Source of the DNA: Pseudoalteromonas rubra
Lineage (GTDB): Bacteria > Pseudomonadota > Gammaproteobacteria > Enterobacterales > Alteromonadaceae
Direction of reading: 5' to 3'
DNA length: 64,000 nt
NCBI RefSeq assembly: GCF_000967655.1
Contig: NZ_JXYA01000002.1
Coordinates: 245,726-309,725, forward strand
Positions 9,992 through 19,335 of the stretch are shown here, piece after piece. The position numbers and the translations under genes are program-made. Positions within the stretch are counted from its first letter, which is position 1; each line of letters starts with the position of its first letter. The notes beneath the pieces were generated by a model. The model did no database searches, was not told the origin of the DNA, and worked only from the letters and a program-made list of their open reading frames with translations.

Positions 9992-10807
9992 TCACTCTTG
10001 TAGCTTTAATGACAAATAAATTGTGCTGGCCGGTGCGGCAGCAGGAGCAACCTGCACACAGTCGATCAACTGCTCTTTTAATAATTCAAGCATTGCGATA
10101 AACGTAACGACCACCCCGCTGCGGCCCTCTGACAAGGTAAACAAGCGGGAAAACTCAACCGGCTCGGGATGCGCCGACAAAAACTGTAAAATGGCCGCCA
10201 TACGCTCGCGCGTCGATAAGGCTTCGGCGCTGATCTGGTGGTGCTCAAACGTTTTTGCCCGTGCCATCACATCACTCAGCGCCAGCAGCAGCTCAGCCAT
10301 ATCTATATCCGGAAGTTGCGCCTGTGGCGCGTCTGTTTCTTCCATCAACGCACGGGCGACAAAAATCTCCCGATCGACACGAGGCAACTGATCCAAGTTT
10401 TCTGCCGCTTTTTTGAATTGCTCATATTCCTGAAGCCGTCTGACCAATTCTGCACGGGGATCTTCTTCGTCCTCCAGCTCTTCATGCACCGGCAAGAGTA
10501 AACGAGACTTTATCTGTGCCAGTAAGGCGGCCATCACCAGGTATTCACCAGCCAGCTCAAGCTGCATATCCTGCATCATCTCAACATATTGCACGTATTG
10601 CTGCGTGATACTCAGTATCGGCAACTCCAGGATATCCAGCTTATGGCGCTTGATGAGATACAGCAGCAGGTCGAGCGGACCTTCAAACGTCTCGAGTATG
10701 ACTTCCAGCGCATCCGGAGGAATATAGAGATCCTCCGGTTTCTCGAGCACCGCCTCACCGTGTAAAAACGCCAGAGGCAGCTTTTGCTGAGCGCCTTGAT
10801 CAGCCAT
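9992..10807 (-). CDS. scpA: Segregation and condensation protein A (kleisin)
   Basis: A 271-residue ScpA. The N-terminal kleisin segment FEGPLDLLLYLIKRHKLDI is followed by a helical, acidic middle and a C-terminal winged helix. It links SMC heads and carries ScpB. The start codon follows the yciO stop by two bases, indicating translational coupling. MukBEF-bearing gammaproteobacteria usually lack an Smc-ScpAB complex of the Bacillus type. Whether a dedicated SMC exists in this genome cannot be seen here. Confidence 0.93.
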   Translation of the reverse strand: MADQGAQQKLPLAFLHGEAVLEKPEDLYIPPDALEVILETFEGPLDLLLYLIKRHKLDILELPILSITQQYVQYVEMMQDMQLELAGEYLVMAALLAQIKSRLLLPVHEELEDEEDPRAELVRRLQEYEQFKKAAENLDQLPRVDREIFVARALMEETDAPQAQLPDIDMAELLLALSDVMARAKTFEHHQISAEALSTRERMAAILQFLSAHPEPVEFSRLFTLSEGRSGVVVTFIAMLELLKEQLIDCVQVAPAAAPASTIYLSLKLQE

Positions 10808-10809
10808 GG

Positions 10810-11430
10810 TTATTCAAACGGAGCCGTATCGCCACAACCACGGCGCAGGATCACCACTTCATCGTCGGACATGTCAATCACAGTCGTTGCCTGCTCTATC
10901 AAAAATCCGCCGTGAATGATGAGATCAACATGCTTCTCCAGGCGCAGTCGAATATCATCCGGATCCGACTCGGTAAATTGCTCATCCGGTAATATCAATG
11001 AGCAAGACATCAAAGGCTCGCCCAGCTCCGTCAATAACGCGGCCGTGATCGGATGTTCAGTGACCCGGATCCCGATGGTTTTTTTCTTCTCATTGAGCAA
11101 ACGTCTGGGTACTTCTTTTGTTCCTTTCAGAATAAAGGTGTAAGGACCCGGCGTATTATTTTTGATCATGCGAAACATTTGGTTATCGACACGAGCATAG
11201 GTCGATAACTCGGACAAATCACGGCACATCAGGGTAAAATTATGATGTTTTTCAATACCGCGAATACGTTCAATACGCTCCTTCGCCTGTTTATTACCCA
11301 GGCTGCACCCAATCGCATAACCGGAATCGGTTGGGTATACAATCACCCCGCCCTGTTGAATAATATCAACGGCCTGACGGATCAGACGGCCCTGTGGGTT
11401 ATCGGGATGAATATGAAAAAATTGGCTCAC
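10810..11430 (-). CDS. yciO: YciO, Sua5/YrdC-type protein
   Basis: The GTG at 11430 is chosen as the start because an AGGAG lies seven bases upstream and the product then begins VSQFFHIHPDNPQ, matching E. coli YciO in sequence and length (206 residues). The upstream ATG at 11568 would run 46 codons into rnm. The fold is that of YrdC/Sua5 enzymes that make threonylcarbamoyl-AMP for tRNA t6A. E. coli YciO itself is a paralogue whose activity is much weaker or different, so a direct role in t6A is uncertain. Confidence 0.9.
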   Translation of the reverse strand: MSQFFHIHPDNPQGRLIRQAVDIIQQGGVIVYPTDSGYAIGCSLGNKQAKERIERIRGIEKHHNFTLMCRDLSELSTYARVDNQMFRMIKNNTPGPYTFILKGTKEVPRRLLNEKKKTIGIRVTEHPITAALLTELGEPLMSCSLILPDEQFTESDPDDIRLRLEKHVDLIIHGGFLIEQATTVIDMSDDEVVILRRGCGDTAPFE

Positions 11431-11434
11431 GCTG

Positions 11435-12280
11435 TCACTCCTCTGTCGCGCCCCAGAACTGCCAAACACCTTGGCAATCTTTTGGTAAGTATAGATTTTT
11501 TCCAAGATCCAACCAGTTTGTTGGATAATGAAAATCAGATCCCTGACTGGCCAGCAGATTATATTCACGGCTCAGCTGCCCCAGAAACTGGCGTTCCGAT
11601 GGCGCCTGCTGTGGTTGTGCAACTTCCATTGCCTTGCCCCCGGCGGCACTGAACTCACCGAGTAACTTTCTGAGCCACTTGTTCGACATCTGATAACGTC
11701 CGGGATGGGCCAGCACGCTCACGCCACCCGCACTGTGTATGGCCTCAATGGCCTCTCCCATAGTGCACCAGCTACTCGGCACATAGCCGATTTTGTTGCG
11801 CCCGAGATACTTTTTAAACACGCCCTGAATGTTTTTGGCAACGCCTCTGTCTACCAGTGCTTTAGCAAAATGGGCGCGGGTAATTTCAGCGTTTTCAGCA
11901 AGTAATTGTGCTTCCTCATAGATACCTTCAAACCCGCGTTTGGCCAATCGCACACCAATCTCTTTAGCGCGCTCACGGCGCTTTTGCTGCTGACTGGCGA
12001 GCAAGGTTGTGAGTGAGTGGTTTGATTCATCGATATTCAGGCCCACTATGTGTATTTCAAAGCTCTCCCATTTGGTTGAGATTTCAACCCCGGAGATCAG
12101 CGACAAGGGCAATTGCTTATCAGTGATGTAGTCACGCGCAGATGCCAGTCCCGCAGTAGTATCGTGATCCGTAATCGCAAGGACATCCACGCCTCTTTCG
12201 GTTGCTCGTTCCAGCAAGGCACTGACCGCCAAACGACCATCCGAAAAAGTACTGTGACTGTGTAAGTCGTATTTAATCAA
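11435..12280 (-). CDS. rnm: RNase AM (PHP-domain 5'-3' exonuclease, YciV)
   Basis: A 281-residue PHP-domain metal-dependent phosphoesterase. Metal-binding signatures appear in order: HSHSTFSDG near the N-terminus, ITDHDT, SGVEIST, LAHPGRY and GSDFHYP. E. coli YciV (RNase AM) trims 5' ends of rRNA precursors and acts on short oligonucleotides. It is the first gene of the leftward operon and diverges from trp. Its stop codon overlaps the ribosome binding site of yciO. Confidence 0.9.
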   Translation of the reverse strand: MIKYDLHSHSTFSDGRLAVSALLERATERGVDVLAITDHDTTAGLASARDYITDKQLPLSLISGVEISTKWESFEIHIVGLNIDESNHSLTTLLASQQQKRRERAKEIGVRLAKRGFEGIYEEAQLLAENAEITRAHFAKALVDRGVAKNIQGVFKKYLGRNKIGYVPSSWCTMGEAIEAIHSAGGVSVLAHPGRYQMSNKWLRKLLGEFSAAGGKAMEVAQPQQAPSERQFLGQLSREYNLLASQGSDFHYPTNWLDLGKNLYLPKDCQGVWQFWGATEE

Positions 12281-12435
12281 ACTCTCATAACCTTATAAAA
12301 AAATGCGGATTTTAGTATACCATGATGTTTACTTTTACGGGCGCTTATCTGACACACTAAACAGTGATAATTGTGCGAGTGGCTAGGTCAAAATAACCAT
12401 TTTTGGGAACTAACTGGTTTTTTTCCGATTTGACC

Positions 12436-12465
12436 TTGACACTTTGTCCCATAGTGCGGTTTACT
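12436..12465 (+). promoter_or_regulatory. Probable trp operon promoter
   Basis: A perfect TTGACA at 12436-12441 is followed after 18 bases by TTTACT (12460-12465). The predicted start near 12472 lies about 30 bases before the first leader peptide. I see no convincing TrpR operator overlapping it. Confidence 0.6.
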
Positions 12466-12500
12466 GTTGCCAATCAATTTACATAACGATGACTTAACAA

Positions 12501-12545
12501 ATGAATATACAAACAACTTTCAACATTTGGTGGTGGCACTCGTAA
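12501..12545 (+). CDS. trpL: trp leader peptide 1 (MNIQTTFNIWWWHS)
   Basis: A 14-codon open frame with three consecutive Trp codons (12528-12536) near its end, followed by a short hairpin and a terminator, is the standard layout of a trp attenuator. After the Trp codons, CACTCG (12537-12542) can pair with CGGGTG (12550-12555) as the 1:2 hairpin. AGCGGGT (12548-12554) can instead pair with the 5' arm of the terminator (ACCCGC, 12583-12588) as the antiterminator. Stalling on Trp codons would therefore favour read-through. No strong Shine-Dalgarno site precedes the ATG. Confidence 0.9.
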   Translation: MNIQTTFNIWWWHS

Positions 12546-12580
12546 TTAGCGGGTGAATCGTTGTGCATGCAAGATTTTCG

Positions 12581-12609
12581 AAACCCGCGCTAAACACGCG
12601 GGTTTTTTT
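12581..12609 (+). terminator. Attenuator terminator 1 of the trp operon
   Basis: The stem AAACCCGCG / CGCGGGTTT with a seven-base loop is followed by a T run. Its 5' arm is complementary to the segment after leader peptide 1, which allows the alternative antiterminator fold. Confidence 0.92.
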
Positions 12610-12635
12610 GTAACTTAATTTTCTCAAAGATATTG

Positions 12636-12641
12636 TATAGT
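12636..12641 (+). promoter_or_regulatory. Possible internal -10 box between the two attenuators
   Basis: TATAGT lies between attenuator terminator 1 and the second Trp-rich leader, but no good -35 lies 16-18 bases upstream. If it is used, transcripts from here would meet only the second attenuator. The alternative reading is that this stretch is part of leader peptide 2, if that begins at the GTG at 12640. Confidence 0.25.
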
Positions 12642-12672
12642 GATCAATAATATAACAACTCTTTTACTAGAT

Positions 12673-12699
12673 ATGTCTTGGTGGTGGTGCCTGAATTAG
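12673..12699 (+). CDS. trp leader peptide 2 (MSWWWCLN)
   Basis: A second short frame with three consecutive Trp codons (12679-12687). The decamer AATTAGCGGG occurs at 12694-12703 and also at 12544-12553 after leader 1, exactly 150 bases earlier. GGTGCC (12686-12691) can pair with GGCATC (12706-12711), and GCGGG can pair with CCCGC in the second terminator, so the same three-hairpin logic is present. The frame is also open from a GTG at 12640, which would give a 19-residue peptide whose early part (NNITT) resembles NIQTT of leader 1. Neither start has a clear ribosome binding site. Confidence 0.75.
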   Translation: MSWWWCLN

Positions 12700-12730
12700 C
12701 GGGACGGCATCTTTGTACCTAATACACAGA

Positions 12731-12765
12731 CCCCCGCAAGCAACTCGCTTACGGGGGTTTTTTTT
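12731..12765 (+). terminator. Attenuator terminator 2 of the trp operon
   Basis: A GC-rich stem, CCCCCG / CGGGGG plus AAGC / GCTT separated by one C-A mismatch, is followed by eight T residues. It lies 34 bases before the trpE start and after a second Trp-codon leader. Confidence 0.92.
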
Positions 12766-12798
12766 AGCTTAAATTATGAAAATTACGAGGAATGAGGT

Positions 12799-14373
12799 GT
12801 GATTTTTAGTCATATAACGACACAGCCCGGGGAAGTGACCAGTATTCGGTTACGGCGAGAGTATATCGCCAGCCCCTTGTCTTTGTTCGCAGCGTTGGAC
12901 AAGCCCAACTCATTGTTGCTGGAATCAGCAGAAATCGACTCCAAAGACAATGTGAAAAGCATTATTCTGGTTGATACCGCACTGCGATTTGAGTGTCAGG
13001 GCAAGCAAGTCATCGTCAGAGCACTGTCCAACAACGGTGAGCAACTGCTGCCCTACCTGGCGCAGGAAGTGGAAAACTGCGACGTAACCCAAGATAACTC
13101 AGTGCTAACCATTACTTATCGCGACACATCGGCCGATCTCGACGAGTATGCAAAGCTCAAAGCCGATAATGCGTTTAGCGCACTCAGAACCTGTATCAAC
13201 CGCATCAAATGCAACTCAGACACACCGTTTTCGTTGTTTCTGGGAGGGGTGTTTGCGTACGATATGGTGGCCAATTTTGAACAACTGCCTGAGGTGCCAG
13301 ACGGCGCCAACAGCTGCCCTGACTACGTATTCTATCTGGCCGAGACCCTGCTTATCATAGATCATCAGGCGCAAACCACTGAGTTAATCGGCAACGTGTT
13401 CAACGGCCCCGACGTTCATGCAAACTGTTTTGAGGTCGGCCGCCAGCTTGAAGTGCTCAATCATCAGTGTGATGCTTTAGAGTCATTCTCGCCAAGTCCG
13501 CTTGCAGGTCACTGTGAGGTCAGTGTCGATATCAGTGATGAGACTTATATAGAGCAAGTGGTAAAACTGAAGCAGCACATTGTCGATGGCGACATCTTTC
13601 AGGTGGTGCCCTCGCGTACTTTCTCTTTGCCATGCGCCGACCCAATGTCAGCCTACAAAGCGCTTAAGCAACAAAATCCAAGTCCGTACATGTTTTATAT
13701 GCGCGACGAAGACTTTGTCTTGTTTGGTGCTTCTCCCGAATCGGCATTGAAATATTGTGAGCAGAGTAATCAGGTTGAAGTGTATCCTATTGCAGGCACC
13801 CGGCCTCGCGGTAAGTTTGCCGATGGCAGTATTAACCCGGATCTGGACAGTCGCATCGAACTGGAACTCAGAGACGATCAAAAAGAACGTGCCGAGCATT
13901 TAATGTTAGTCGATCTGGCCCGTAATGATGTGGCCAGGATCAGCATACCCGGCACCCGTCATGCCAAAGAGCTACTCAAAGTAGACCGTTATTCTCAGGT
14001 CATGCACCTGGTTTCACGCGTTGTCGGTCAGCTGAAACCAGACCTCGATGCCCTGCATGCCTATCAGGCCAGTATGAACATGGGTACACTTGTCGGCGCA
14101 CCGAAAGTCAGAGCGGCAGAATTGGTCAGACTCACGGAAAAACAACGACGTGGCAGCTACGGTGGCGCCGTTGGTTATCTGACCGGAGATGGTGCGATGG
14201 ATTCTTGCATCGTGATCCGCTCAGCCTTCGTTAAAAATGGCCAGGCGCTGGTACAAGCCGGTGCAGGTGTTGTTTATGACTCTGACCCGCAAGCCGAAGC
14301 CGATGAAACTCGTGCCAAGGCCAGCGCGGTTATCAAAGCCATTCAATCGACTTATGCAGGAGCGCAGTCATGA
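12799..14373 (+). CDS. trpE: Anthranilate synthase component I
   Basis: A 524-residue chorismate-using subunit that makes anthranilate with ammonia from TrpG. It starts at GTG, eight bases after a GAGG. The tryptophan feedback motif LLESAE is near residue 40. The catalytic half contains PIAGTRPRGK, the ELRDDQKERAEHLMLVDLARND block and GSYGGAVGYL near the end. It is the first structural gene of the trp operon, behind two attenuators, and overlaps trpG by four bases. Confidence 0.97.
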   Translation: MIFSHITTQPGEVTSIRLRREYIASPLSLFAALDKPNSLLLESAEIDSKDNVKSIILVDTALRFECQGKQVIVRALSNNGEQLLPYLAQEVENCDVTQDNSVLTITYRDTSADLDEYAKLKADNAFSALRTCINRIKCNSDTPFSLFLGGVFAYDMVANFEQLPEVPDGANSCPDYVFYLAETLLIIDHQAQTTELIGNVFNGPDVHANCFEVGRQLEVLNHQCDALESFSPSPLAGHCEVSVDISDETYIEQVVKLKQHIVDGDIFQVVPSRTFSLPCADPMSAYKALKQQNPSPYMFYMRDEDFVLFGASPESALKYCEQSNQVEVYPIAGTRPRGKFADGSINPDLDSRIELELRDDQKERAEHLMLVDLARNDVARISIPGTRHAKELLKVDRYSQVMHLVSRVVGQLKPDLDALHAYQASMNMGTLVGAPKVRAAELVRLTEKQRRGSYGGAVGYLTGDGAMDSCIVIRSAFVKNGQALVQAGAGVVYDSDPQAEADETRAKASAVIKAIQSTYAGAQS

Positions 14374-14960
14374 TCCCCAAGATATACTTTCTCGATAACT
14401 TTGACTCCTTCTCCTATAACCTGGTTGATGAACTGTCGCTGCTCGGTGCCGAGCTGGTCGTTTACCGAAACCACCTTGATGCCAGAACGATTTTTGCCAA
14501 AATGCAGCAAGAAAGCGGCCCGGTGATCCTGGTTTTATCACCCGGCCCCGGCGCCCCAAAAGATGCGGGCTGCCTGCTGGAACTGATTGACCTGTGTAAA
14601 GGCAAGTACCCCATGCTGGGGATCTGCCTGGGGCAGCAGGCACTGACACAAAGCTACGGCGGCACCATAGGCCATGCCGGCGAAACCGTGCACGGTAAAT
14701 CGTCTCACATTAGCGTAAAGCCCCATCCGGTTTTTGCCGGGCTGGGCAAGTCATTCCCGGTTGCGCGTTATCATTCTTTAATGGCAACTCAGGTGCCAGA
14801 GAGCCTTGAAGTCATTGCAAACTATGAAGATATTCCAATGGCGATTTACCACCCGAGCGATAAGGTGATCGGGTATCAGTTTCACCCGGAATCTATTTTA
14901 ACCCCATGCGGTGCCCAGCTTCTTAAGCAAAGCATCGCCTATCTCACTGGTGAGGAGTAG
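14370..14960 (+). CDS. trpG: Anthranilate synthase component II (glutamine amidotransferase)
   Basis: A 196-residue class I glutamine amidotransferase. The oxyanion segment LSPGPGAPKDAG, the nucleophile in LGICLGQQ and the His-Glu pair in QFHPESI are all present. It supplies ammonia to TrpE. It is a stand-alone TrpG, not fused to TrpD as in enterobacteria. The gene overlaps trpE by four bases and ends two bases before trpD. Confidence 0.96.
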   Translation: MIPKIYFLDNFDSFSYNLVDELSLLGAELVVYRNHLDARTIFAKMQQESGPVILVLSPGPGAPKDAGCLLELIDLCKGKYPMLGICLGQQALTQSYGGTIGHAGETVHGKSSHISVKPHPVFAGLGKSFPVARYHSLMATQVPESLEVIANYEDIPMAIYHPSDKVIGYQFHPESILTPCGAQLLKQSIAYLTGEE

Positions 14961-14962
14961 AC

Positions 14963-15967
14963 ATGGACAGTTTGAATTTATTACTTGAACAAAAATCGCT
15001 GGATTTTGCCACAGCGACCGATCTTTTTAGCGCCGTTATGCAAGGCCAGCTGGATGAGGTACAACTCACCGCCGCGCTGGTCGCCCTGAAAATCAAGGGC
15101 GAAACCGCCGAAGAAATCGCAGGCGCCGCAAAAGCTATGCGTGACCATGCTACGGCATTCGACACCCAGGGCTTGCTGTGTGCAGACAGTTGTGGCACGG
15201 GCGGTGATGGCACCAACACCATCAATGTCAGTACCACAGCCGCTATTGTTGCAGCCGCCTGCGGTATTCCTATGGTTAAACATGGCAACCGCAGCGTATC
15301 CAGCAAATCCGGCTCTGCCGACTTGTTAAAAACACTGGGGATCAACCTGGATATGGACCCAATACAGGGTGCACGCTGCTTGCAACAAACCAACTTTACC
15401 TTTTTGTTTGCCCCGCACTATCACGCCGGTGTCAAACATGCGATGCCAGTGCGCACTAAGCTTAAAACCCGCACCCTGTTTAATATTCTCGGCCCGCTTG
15501 CCAACCCGGCTCAGCCTCAGGTGCAATTGCTGGGCGTTTACGATCCTAAGCTTTGTCGCCCAATGGCAGAGACGTTACAAAAGCTCGGCACCCAACGCGC
15601 CATGGTCGTTCATGGCTCAGGCTGTGATGAAATTGCACTGCATGGCGAAACCCTGGTAACAGAGCTTAATCAGGGTGAATTGAGAGACTACACACTGACG
15701 CCTGAAGACTTTGGACTGGCGCGCTACCCGCTTGAGGCCATTTTTGGCGATACGCCAGAGTTTAATGCCCAGGCAACCCGGGATATTCTCAGTGGCACAG
15801 GCAAAGAAGCACACAATGGGGCCATCATCGCCAACGTCGCCGCGCTGCTGGTCATGACAGACAAAGCAACGGACCTGAAATCAGCCAGTGCTCAGGTTGC
15901 CGAAATGCTGGCATCAGGCCGCTGCGCCGATAAACTTGCCGAAATTGTGGAGGTGAGCAATGGCTAA
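14963..15967 (+). CDS. trpD: Anthranilate phosphoribosyltransferase
   Basis: A 334-residue enzyme joining anthranilate to PRPP. The PRPP loop CGTGGDGTNTINVST and the KHGNRSVSSKSGSAD segment (anthranilate and Mg-PRPP binding) are intact, and the length is usual for the family. It overlaps the downstream trpCF start by eight bases, suggesting coupled translation. Confidence 0.96.
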   Translation: MDSLNLLLEQKSLDFATATDLFSAVMQGQLDEVQLTAALVALKIKGETAEEIAGAAKAMRDHATAFDTQGLLCADSCGTGGDGTNTINVSTTAAIVAAACGIPMVKHGNRSVSSKSGSADLLKTLGINLDMDPIQGARCLQQTNFTFLFAPHYHAGVKHAMPVRTKLKTRTLFNILGPLANPAQPQVQLLGVYDPKLCRPMAETLQKLGTQRAMVVHGSGCDEIALHGETLVTELNQGELRDYTLTPEDFGLARYPLEAIFGDTPEFNAQATRDILSGTGKEAHNGAIIANVAALLVMTDKATDLKSASAQVAEMLASGRCADKLAEIVEVSNG

Positions 15968-17324
15968 TGTATTAGAGAGAATCGTTGCTGATAAAGAAGT
16001 TGAAGTGGCACAACGCAAGCAAGCGCGCCCGCTGGACAGTTTTATAGAGCAGATAACCCCCAGCGACCGCGATTTTTACGCAGCATTGAGCCGTCCGGGT
16101 ACTCAGTTTATTCTGGAGTGTAAAAAAGCTTCGCCGTCGAAAGGGCTGATCCGTCAACACTTCGACCTGGACGAAATTACCGCGGTTTATGGCCGTTATG
16201 CCAGCTGCATCAGTGTGCTGACTGACGAAAAGTATTTTCAGGGTAATTTTGATTACCTTAGCTATGTCAGAACTAAGGTGTCACAGCCTCTTATCTGTAA
16301 AGACTTTTTTATTGATGAATACCAGGTGTATCTGGCCCGTGTAAGCGGTGGCGATGCCATTTTGCTGATGCTATCAGTACTTGATGACGCACTTTACCAG
16401 GTTTTGGCTGATTTGGCCCACAGCCTGAATATGGCGGTACTGACGGAAGTCAGTAATGAGGAAGAGGTTCATCGCGCCCTTAAGCTGGATGCCAAACTTA
16501 TTGGGATCAACAACCGTAATCTTAGAGATTTAAGTACAGACTTGGCAACCAGCGAACGTTTGCGCAAATTGATCCCGGAAGATAAAACCGTGGTCTCTGA
16601 GTCTGGCATTTATAGCCATGCAGACGTAAAACGCTTAGCGCCCATTTGCAATGGCTTTCTGGTTGGCAGCTCATTAATGGCAGAACAAGACCTTGAAACC
16701 GCATGTCGCAAGCTGATCCTGGGCGAAAACAAGGTCTGTGGCCTAACGCGCAGCCAGGACGCCATTGCTGCTTATGAGGCAGGCGCAGTGTACGGCGGTC
16801 TGATTTTTTATCCCAAGTCACCCCGTTATGTCGATATTGACTGCGCCAAAGCGGTCGTAGACAGCGCGCCGCTCAATTATGTGGGTGTGTTTGTCGATGC
16901 ACCGCTTGAGCAGGTGATTGAAAATGTCCGGGTTCTGAAACTCAGTGCAGTCCAGTTGCATGGCAATGAATCACAAGATTATGTCGATGCGCTGCGCCAG
17001 CAGTTACCTGTCAACTGCCAGATCTGGAAAGCACAGGGGATCAGCGACCATTTACCTGAACCTTTACAGGGCGTCGACAAACATTTGTACGACACCAAAG
17101 TCAAAGGTCAACTTGGCGGCACAGGTCAGGCATTTGACTGGCAGTTACTGAACCAGACGCCAGGCAGCTTTATGCTGGCAGGTGGCCTTAACGCAGACAA
17201 TCTGACACAGGCCTCGTACCTGGGCGCAGCCGGGTTCGACCTGAACTCAGGCGTTGAGACCAGCCCGGGTAAAAAGTGCGCCGACAAACTCAATACAGCT
17301 TTTAATACAATTCGTAAATACTGA
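15960..17324 (+). CDS. trpCF: Bifunctional indole-3-glycerol-phosphate synthase / phosphoribosylanthranilate isomerase
   Basis: A 454-residue fusion of two TIM barrels. The N-terminal TrpC half has [13 protein letters not shown], the ICKDFFID segment and VSESGI. The C-terminal TrpF half starts near residue 256 with [11 protein letters not shown] and ends with [10 protein letters not shown]. TrpF isomerises phosphoribosylanthranilate and TrpC closes the indole ring. The fusion is the usual state in enterobacteria, vibrios and alteromonads. Confidence 0.96.
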   Translation: MANVLERIVADKEVEVAQRKQARPLDSFIEQITPSDRDFYAALSRPGTQFILECKKASPSKGLIRQHFDLDEITAVYGRYASCISVLTDEKYFQGNFDYLSYVRTKVSQPLICKDFFIDEYQVYLARVSGGDAILLMLSVLDDALYQVLADLAHSLNMAVLTEVSNEEEVHRALKLDAKLIGINNRNLRDLSTDLATSERLRKLIPEDKTVVSESGIYSHADVKRLAPICNGFLVGSSLMAEQDLETACRKLILGENKVCGLTRSQDAIAAYEAGAVYGGLIFYPKSPRYVDIDCAKAVVDSAPLNYVGVFVDAPLEQVIENVRVLKLSAVQLHGNESQDYVDALRQQLPVNCQIWKAQGISDHLPEPLQGVDKHLYDTKVKGQLGGTGQAFDWQLLNQTPGSFMLAGGLNADNLTQASYLGAAGFDLNSGVETSPGKKCADKLNTAFNTIRKY

Positions 17325-17334
17325 GGTGGAAACA

Positions 17335-18516
17335 ATGAATACAGGCTATTACGGTGATTTTGGTGGCATGTTTGTCCCTGAATTACTAGTTCCTGCACTT
17401 AAGCAGCTTGAGCAGGAGTTTAACAAAGCGCAAAAAGATCCGGCTTTCCAGCAGGAGTTCTATCAGTTATTGAATGAGTTTGCAGGACGTCCAACGCCGC
17501 TCACGCTAACCAGAAACCTGGTTAAAAACCCCAAAGTGAAGCTGTATCTTAAACGTGAAGATCTGCTTCACGGTGGCGCGCACAAAACCAACCAGGTATT
17601 GGGTCAGGCGCTGCTCACTAAACGTATGGGGAAATCAGAAGTCATCGCGGAGACCGGCGCCGGACAACACGGTGTTGCAACGGCACTGGCCTGTGCCCTG
17701 CTCGGCCTAAAATGTCGTGTTTACATGGGTGCCAAAGACGTTGAGCGTCAGCAACCAAATGTTTTCCGTATGCGCCTGATGGGTGCCGAGGTGATCCCGG
17801 TCACCGCGGGCTCAGGCACATTAAAAGACGCCGTTAACGAGGCGATGCGTGATTGGTCAGCCAATTACAAAACCGCCCACTATTTGCTCGGTACAGCCGC
17901 AGGCCCTCACCCCTTCCCGACGCTGGTACGTGAGTTCCAGAAAATGATCGGCGAAGAAGCCAAGCAACAAGTGCTTGACGCTGAAGGTAAACTGCCGGAT
18001 GTGGTCATGGCTTGTGTCGGTGGTGGTTCTAATGCGATTGGTATGTTCGCAGATTTTATTGACGAAAAAGACGTGAAACTCATTGGTGTCGAGCCTGCGG
18101 GCAAAGGTTTAGATACAGAAGAACACGGTGCGGCATTGTGTAAAGGCACTAAAGGCATTTTGCACGGTGCCTATACCTATATCATGCAGAACCAGGACGG
18201 CCAGATTGAAGAATCTTACTCAGTGTCAGCCGGCCTCGATTACCCCGCTGTTGGGCCACAACACGCCTATCTGCATGAAACGGGCCGTGCACAATATGTA
18301 GCAGTGACCGACGATGAAGCGCTGGCCGCATTTCAGGCGCTGGCAAAGCACGAAGGGATCATACCCGCGCTGGAATCAAGCCACGCACTGGCCTATGCCC
18401 TGAAATATGCAGAAGCACAGGAGCAGGACACAGTAATAGTGATCAATTTAAGTGGCCGTGGCGACAAAGACTTAGCCCATGTCCATCAGGTATTAGAAGC
18501 GCGAGGTGAGCTATGA
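17335..18516 (+). CDS. trpB: Tryptophan synthase beta chain
   Basis: The start at 17335 ([18 protein letters not shown]) follows a GAGGTGG site and gives 393 residues; the in-frame ATG at 17254 lies inside trpCF. The PLP lysine is in GGAHKTNQ and the phosphate-binding loop is [10 protein letters not shown]. It condenses indole with serine. The stop overlaps the trpA start (ATGA), consistent with equal production of the two subunits. Confidence 0.97.
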   Translation: MNTGYYGDFGGMFVPELLVPALKQLEQEFNKAQKDPAFQQEFYQLLNEFAGRPTPLTLTRNLVKNPKVKLYLKREDLLHGGAHKTNQVLGQALLTKRMGKSEVIAETGAGQHGVATALACALLGLKCRVYMGAKDVERQQPNVFRMRLMGAEVIPVTAGSGTLKDAVNEAMRDWSANYKTAHYLLGTAAGPHPFPTLVREFQKMIGEEAKQQVLDAEGKLPDVVMACVGGGSNAIGMFADFIDEKDVKLIGVEPAGKGLDTEEHGAALCKGTKGILHGAYTYIMQNQDGQIEESYSVSAGLDYPAVGPQHAYLHETGRAQYVAVTDDEALAAFQALAKHEGIIPALESSHALAYALKYAEAQEQDTVIVINLSGRGDKDLAHVHQVLEARGEL

Positions 18517-19319
18517 GCCGTTACAATGAGATGTTTAAGCAGCTAAAGGACAAGCAGCAAGGTGCGTTTGTGCCATTTGTTACGATTGGCGATCCGGACA
18601 AAGAAACCAGTCTGGCCATCATCAAAAGCCTGATTGAAGGCGGTGCGGATGCACTGGAGCTGGGGATCCCTTTCTCTGATCCGATTGCAGACGGCCCTGT
18701 GATCCAGGCGGCGAACATTCGTGCACTGGAGCAAAACATAGACACAGAAGATTGCTTTGAGGTGATCAGTACCATCAGAGCGCAATACCCTGACTTGCCG
18801 ATCGGACTGCTGCTTTACTCAAACCTGATCTTTGCACGTGGTCTGGAAGCTTTTTATCAGCAAGCCAAAGCAGCCGGCGTCGATTCAGTCTTAGTTGCCG
18901 ACGTGCCTTTGCATGAGTCAAAAATGTTCCGCAGAGCCGCGGTAGATGCGGGTATTGAGCCGATTTTTATCGCAACACCGAACGCCAGCGATGATACTTT
19001 GCGCGAATGTGCCAGCTATGGCAGAGGCTATACCTACTTGCTTTCTCGCGCTGGGGTAACCGGCACAGAAAGCCAGGTGCAAATGCCAACCGATGAAATC
19101 ATCACTAAGCTTACCGAGTACCATGCGGCCCCTGCCTTACTGGGTTTTGGTATCTCAACGCCAGAGCAGGTCAAAGCAGCGCTGGACTCTGGCGCTGCGG
19201 GTGCCATCTCAGGCTCTGCCGTAGTTAAAATCATTGAGCAGCACCTGGATGACAAACCGGCTATGTATCAGGCCCTGAGCGCCTTTGTCCGCGATATGAA
19301 AGCGGCAACGGCACGCTAA
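18513..19319 (+). CDS. trpA: Tryptophan synthase alpha chain
   Basis: A 268-residue TIM barrel that cleaves indole-glycerol phosphate. The catalytic glutamate is in [11 protein letters not shown], the aspartate in [11 protein letters not shown], and the phosphate-binding end has GFGISTPEQ. It is the last gene of the trp operon. A weak hairpin (GCTAAG / CTTAGC) overlaps its stop, but no T run follows it. Confidence 0.97.
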   Translation: MSRYNEMFKQLKDKQQGAFVPFVTIGDPDKETSLAIIKSLIEGGADALELGIPFSDPIADGPVIQAANIRALEQNIDTEDCFEVISTIRAQYPDLPIGLLLYSNLIFARGLEAFYQQAKAAGVDSVLVADVPLHESKMFRRAAVDAGIEPIFIATPNASDDTLRECASYGRGYTYLLSRAGVTGTESQVQMPTDEIITKLTEYHAAPALLGFGISTPEQVKAALDSGAAGAISGSAVVKIIEQHLDDKPAMYQALSAFVRDMKAATAR

Positions 19320-19335
19320 GTCGTCTTAGCCTTAC

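Noticed and set aside
12407..12420. TrpR-operator-like dyad (AACTAACTGGTT) near the trp promoter
   Set aside because: Only a partial match to the known operator half-sites, and it lies upstream of the -35 box rather than over the promoter.
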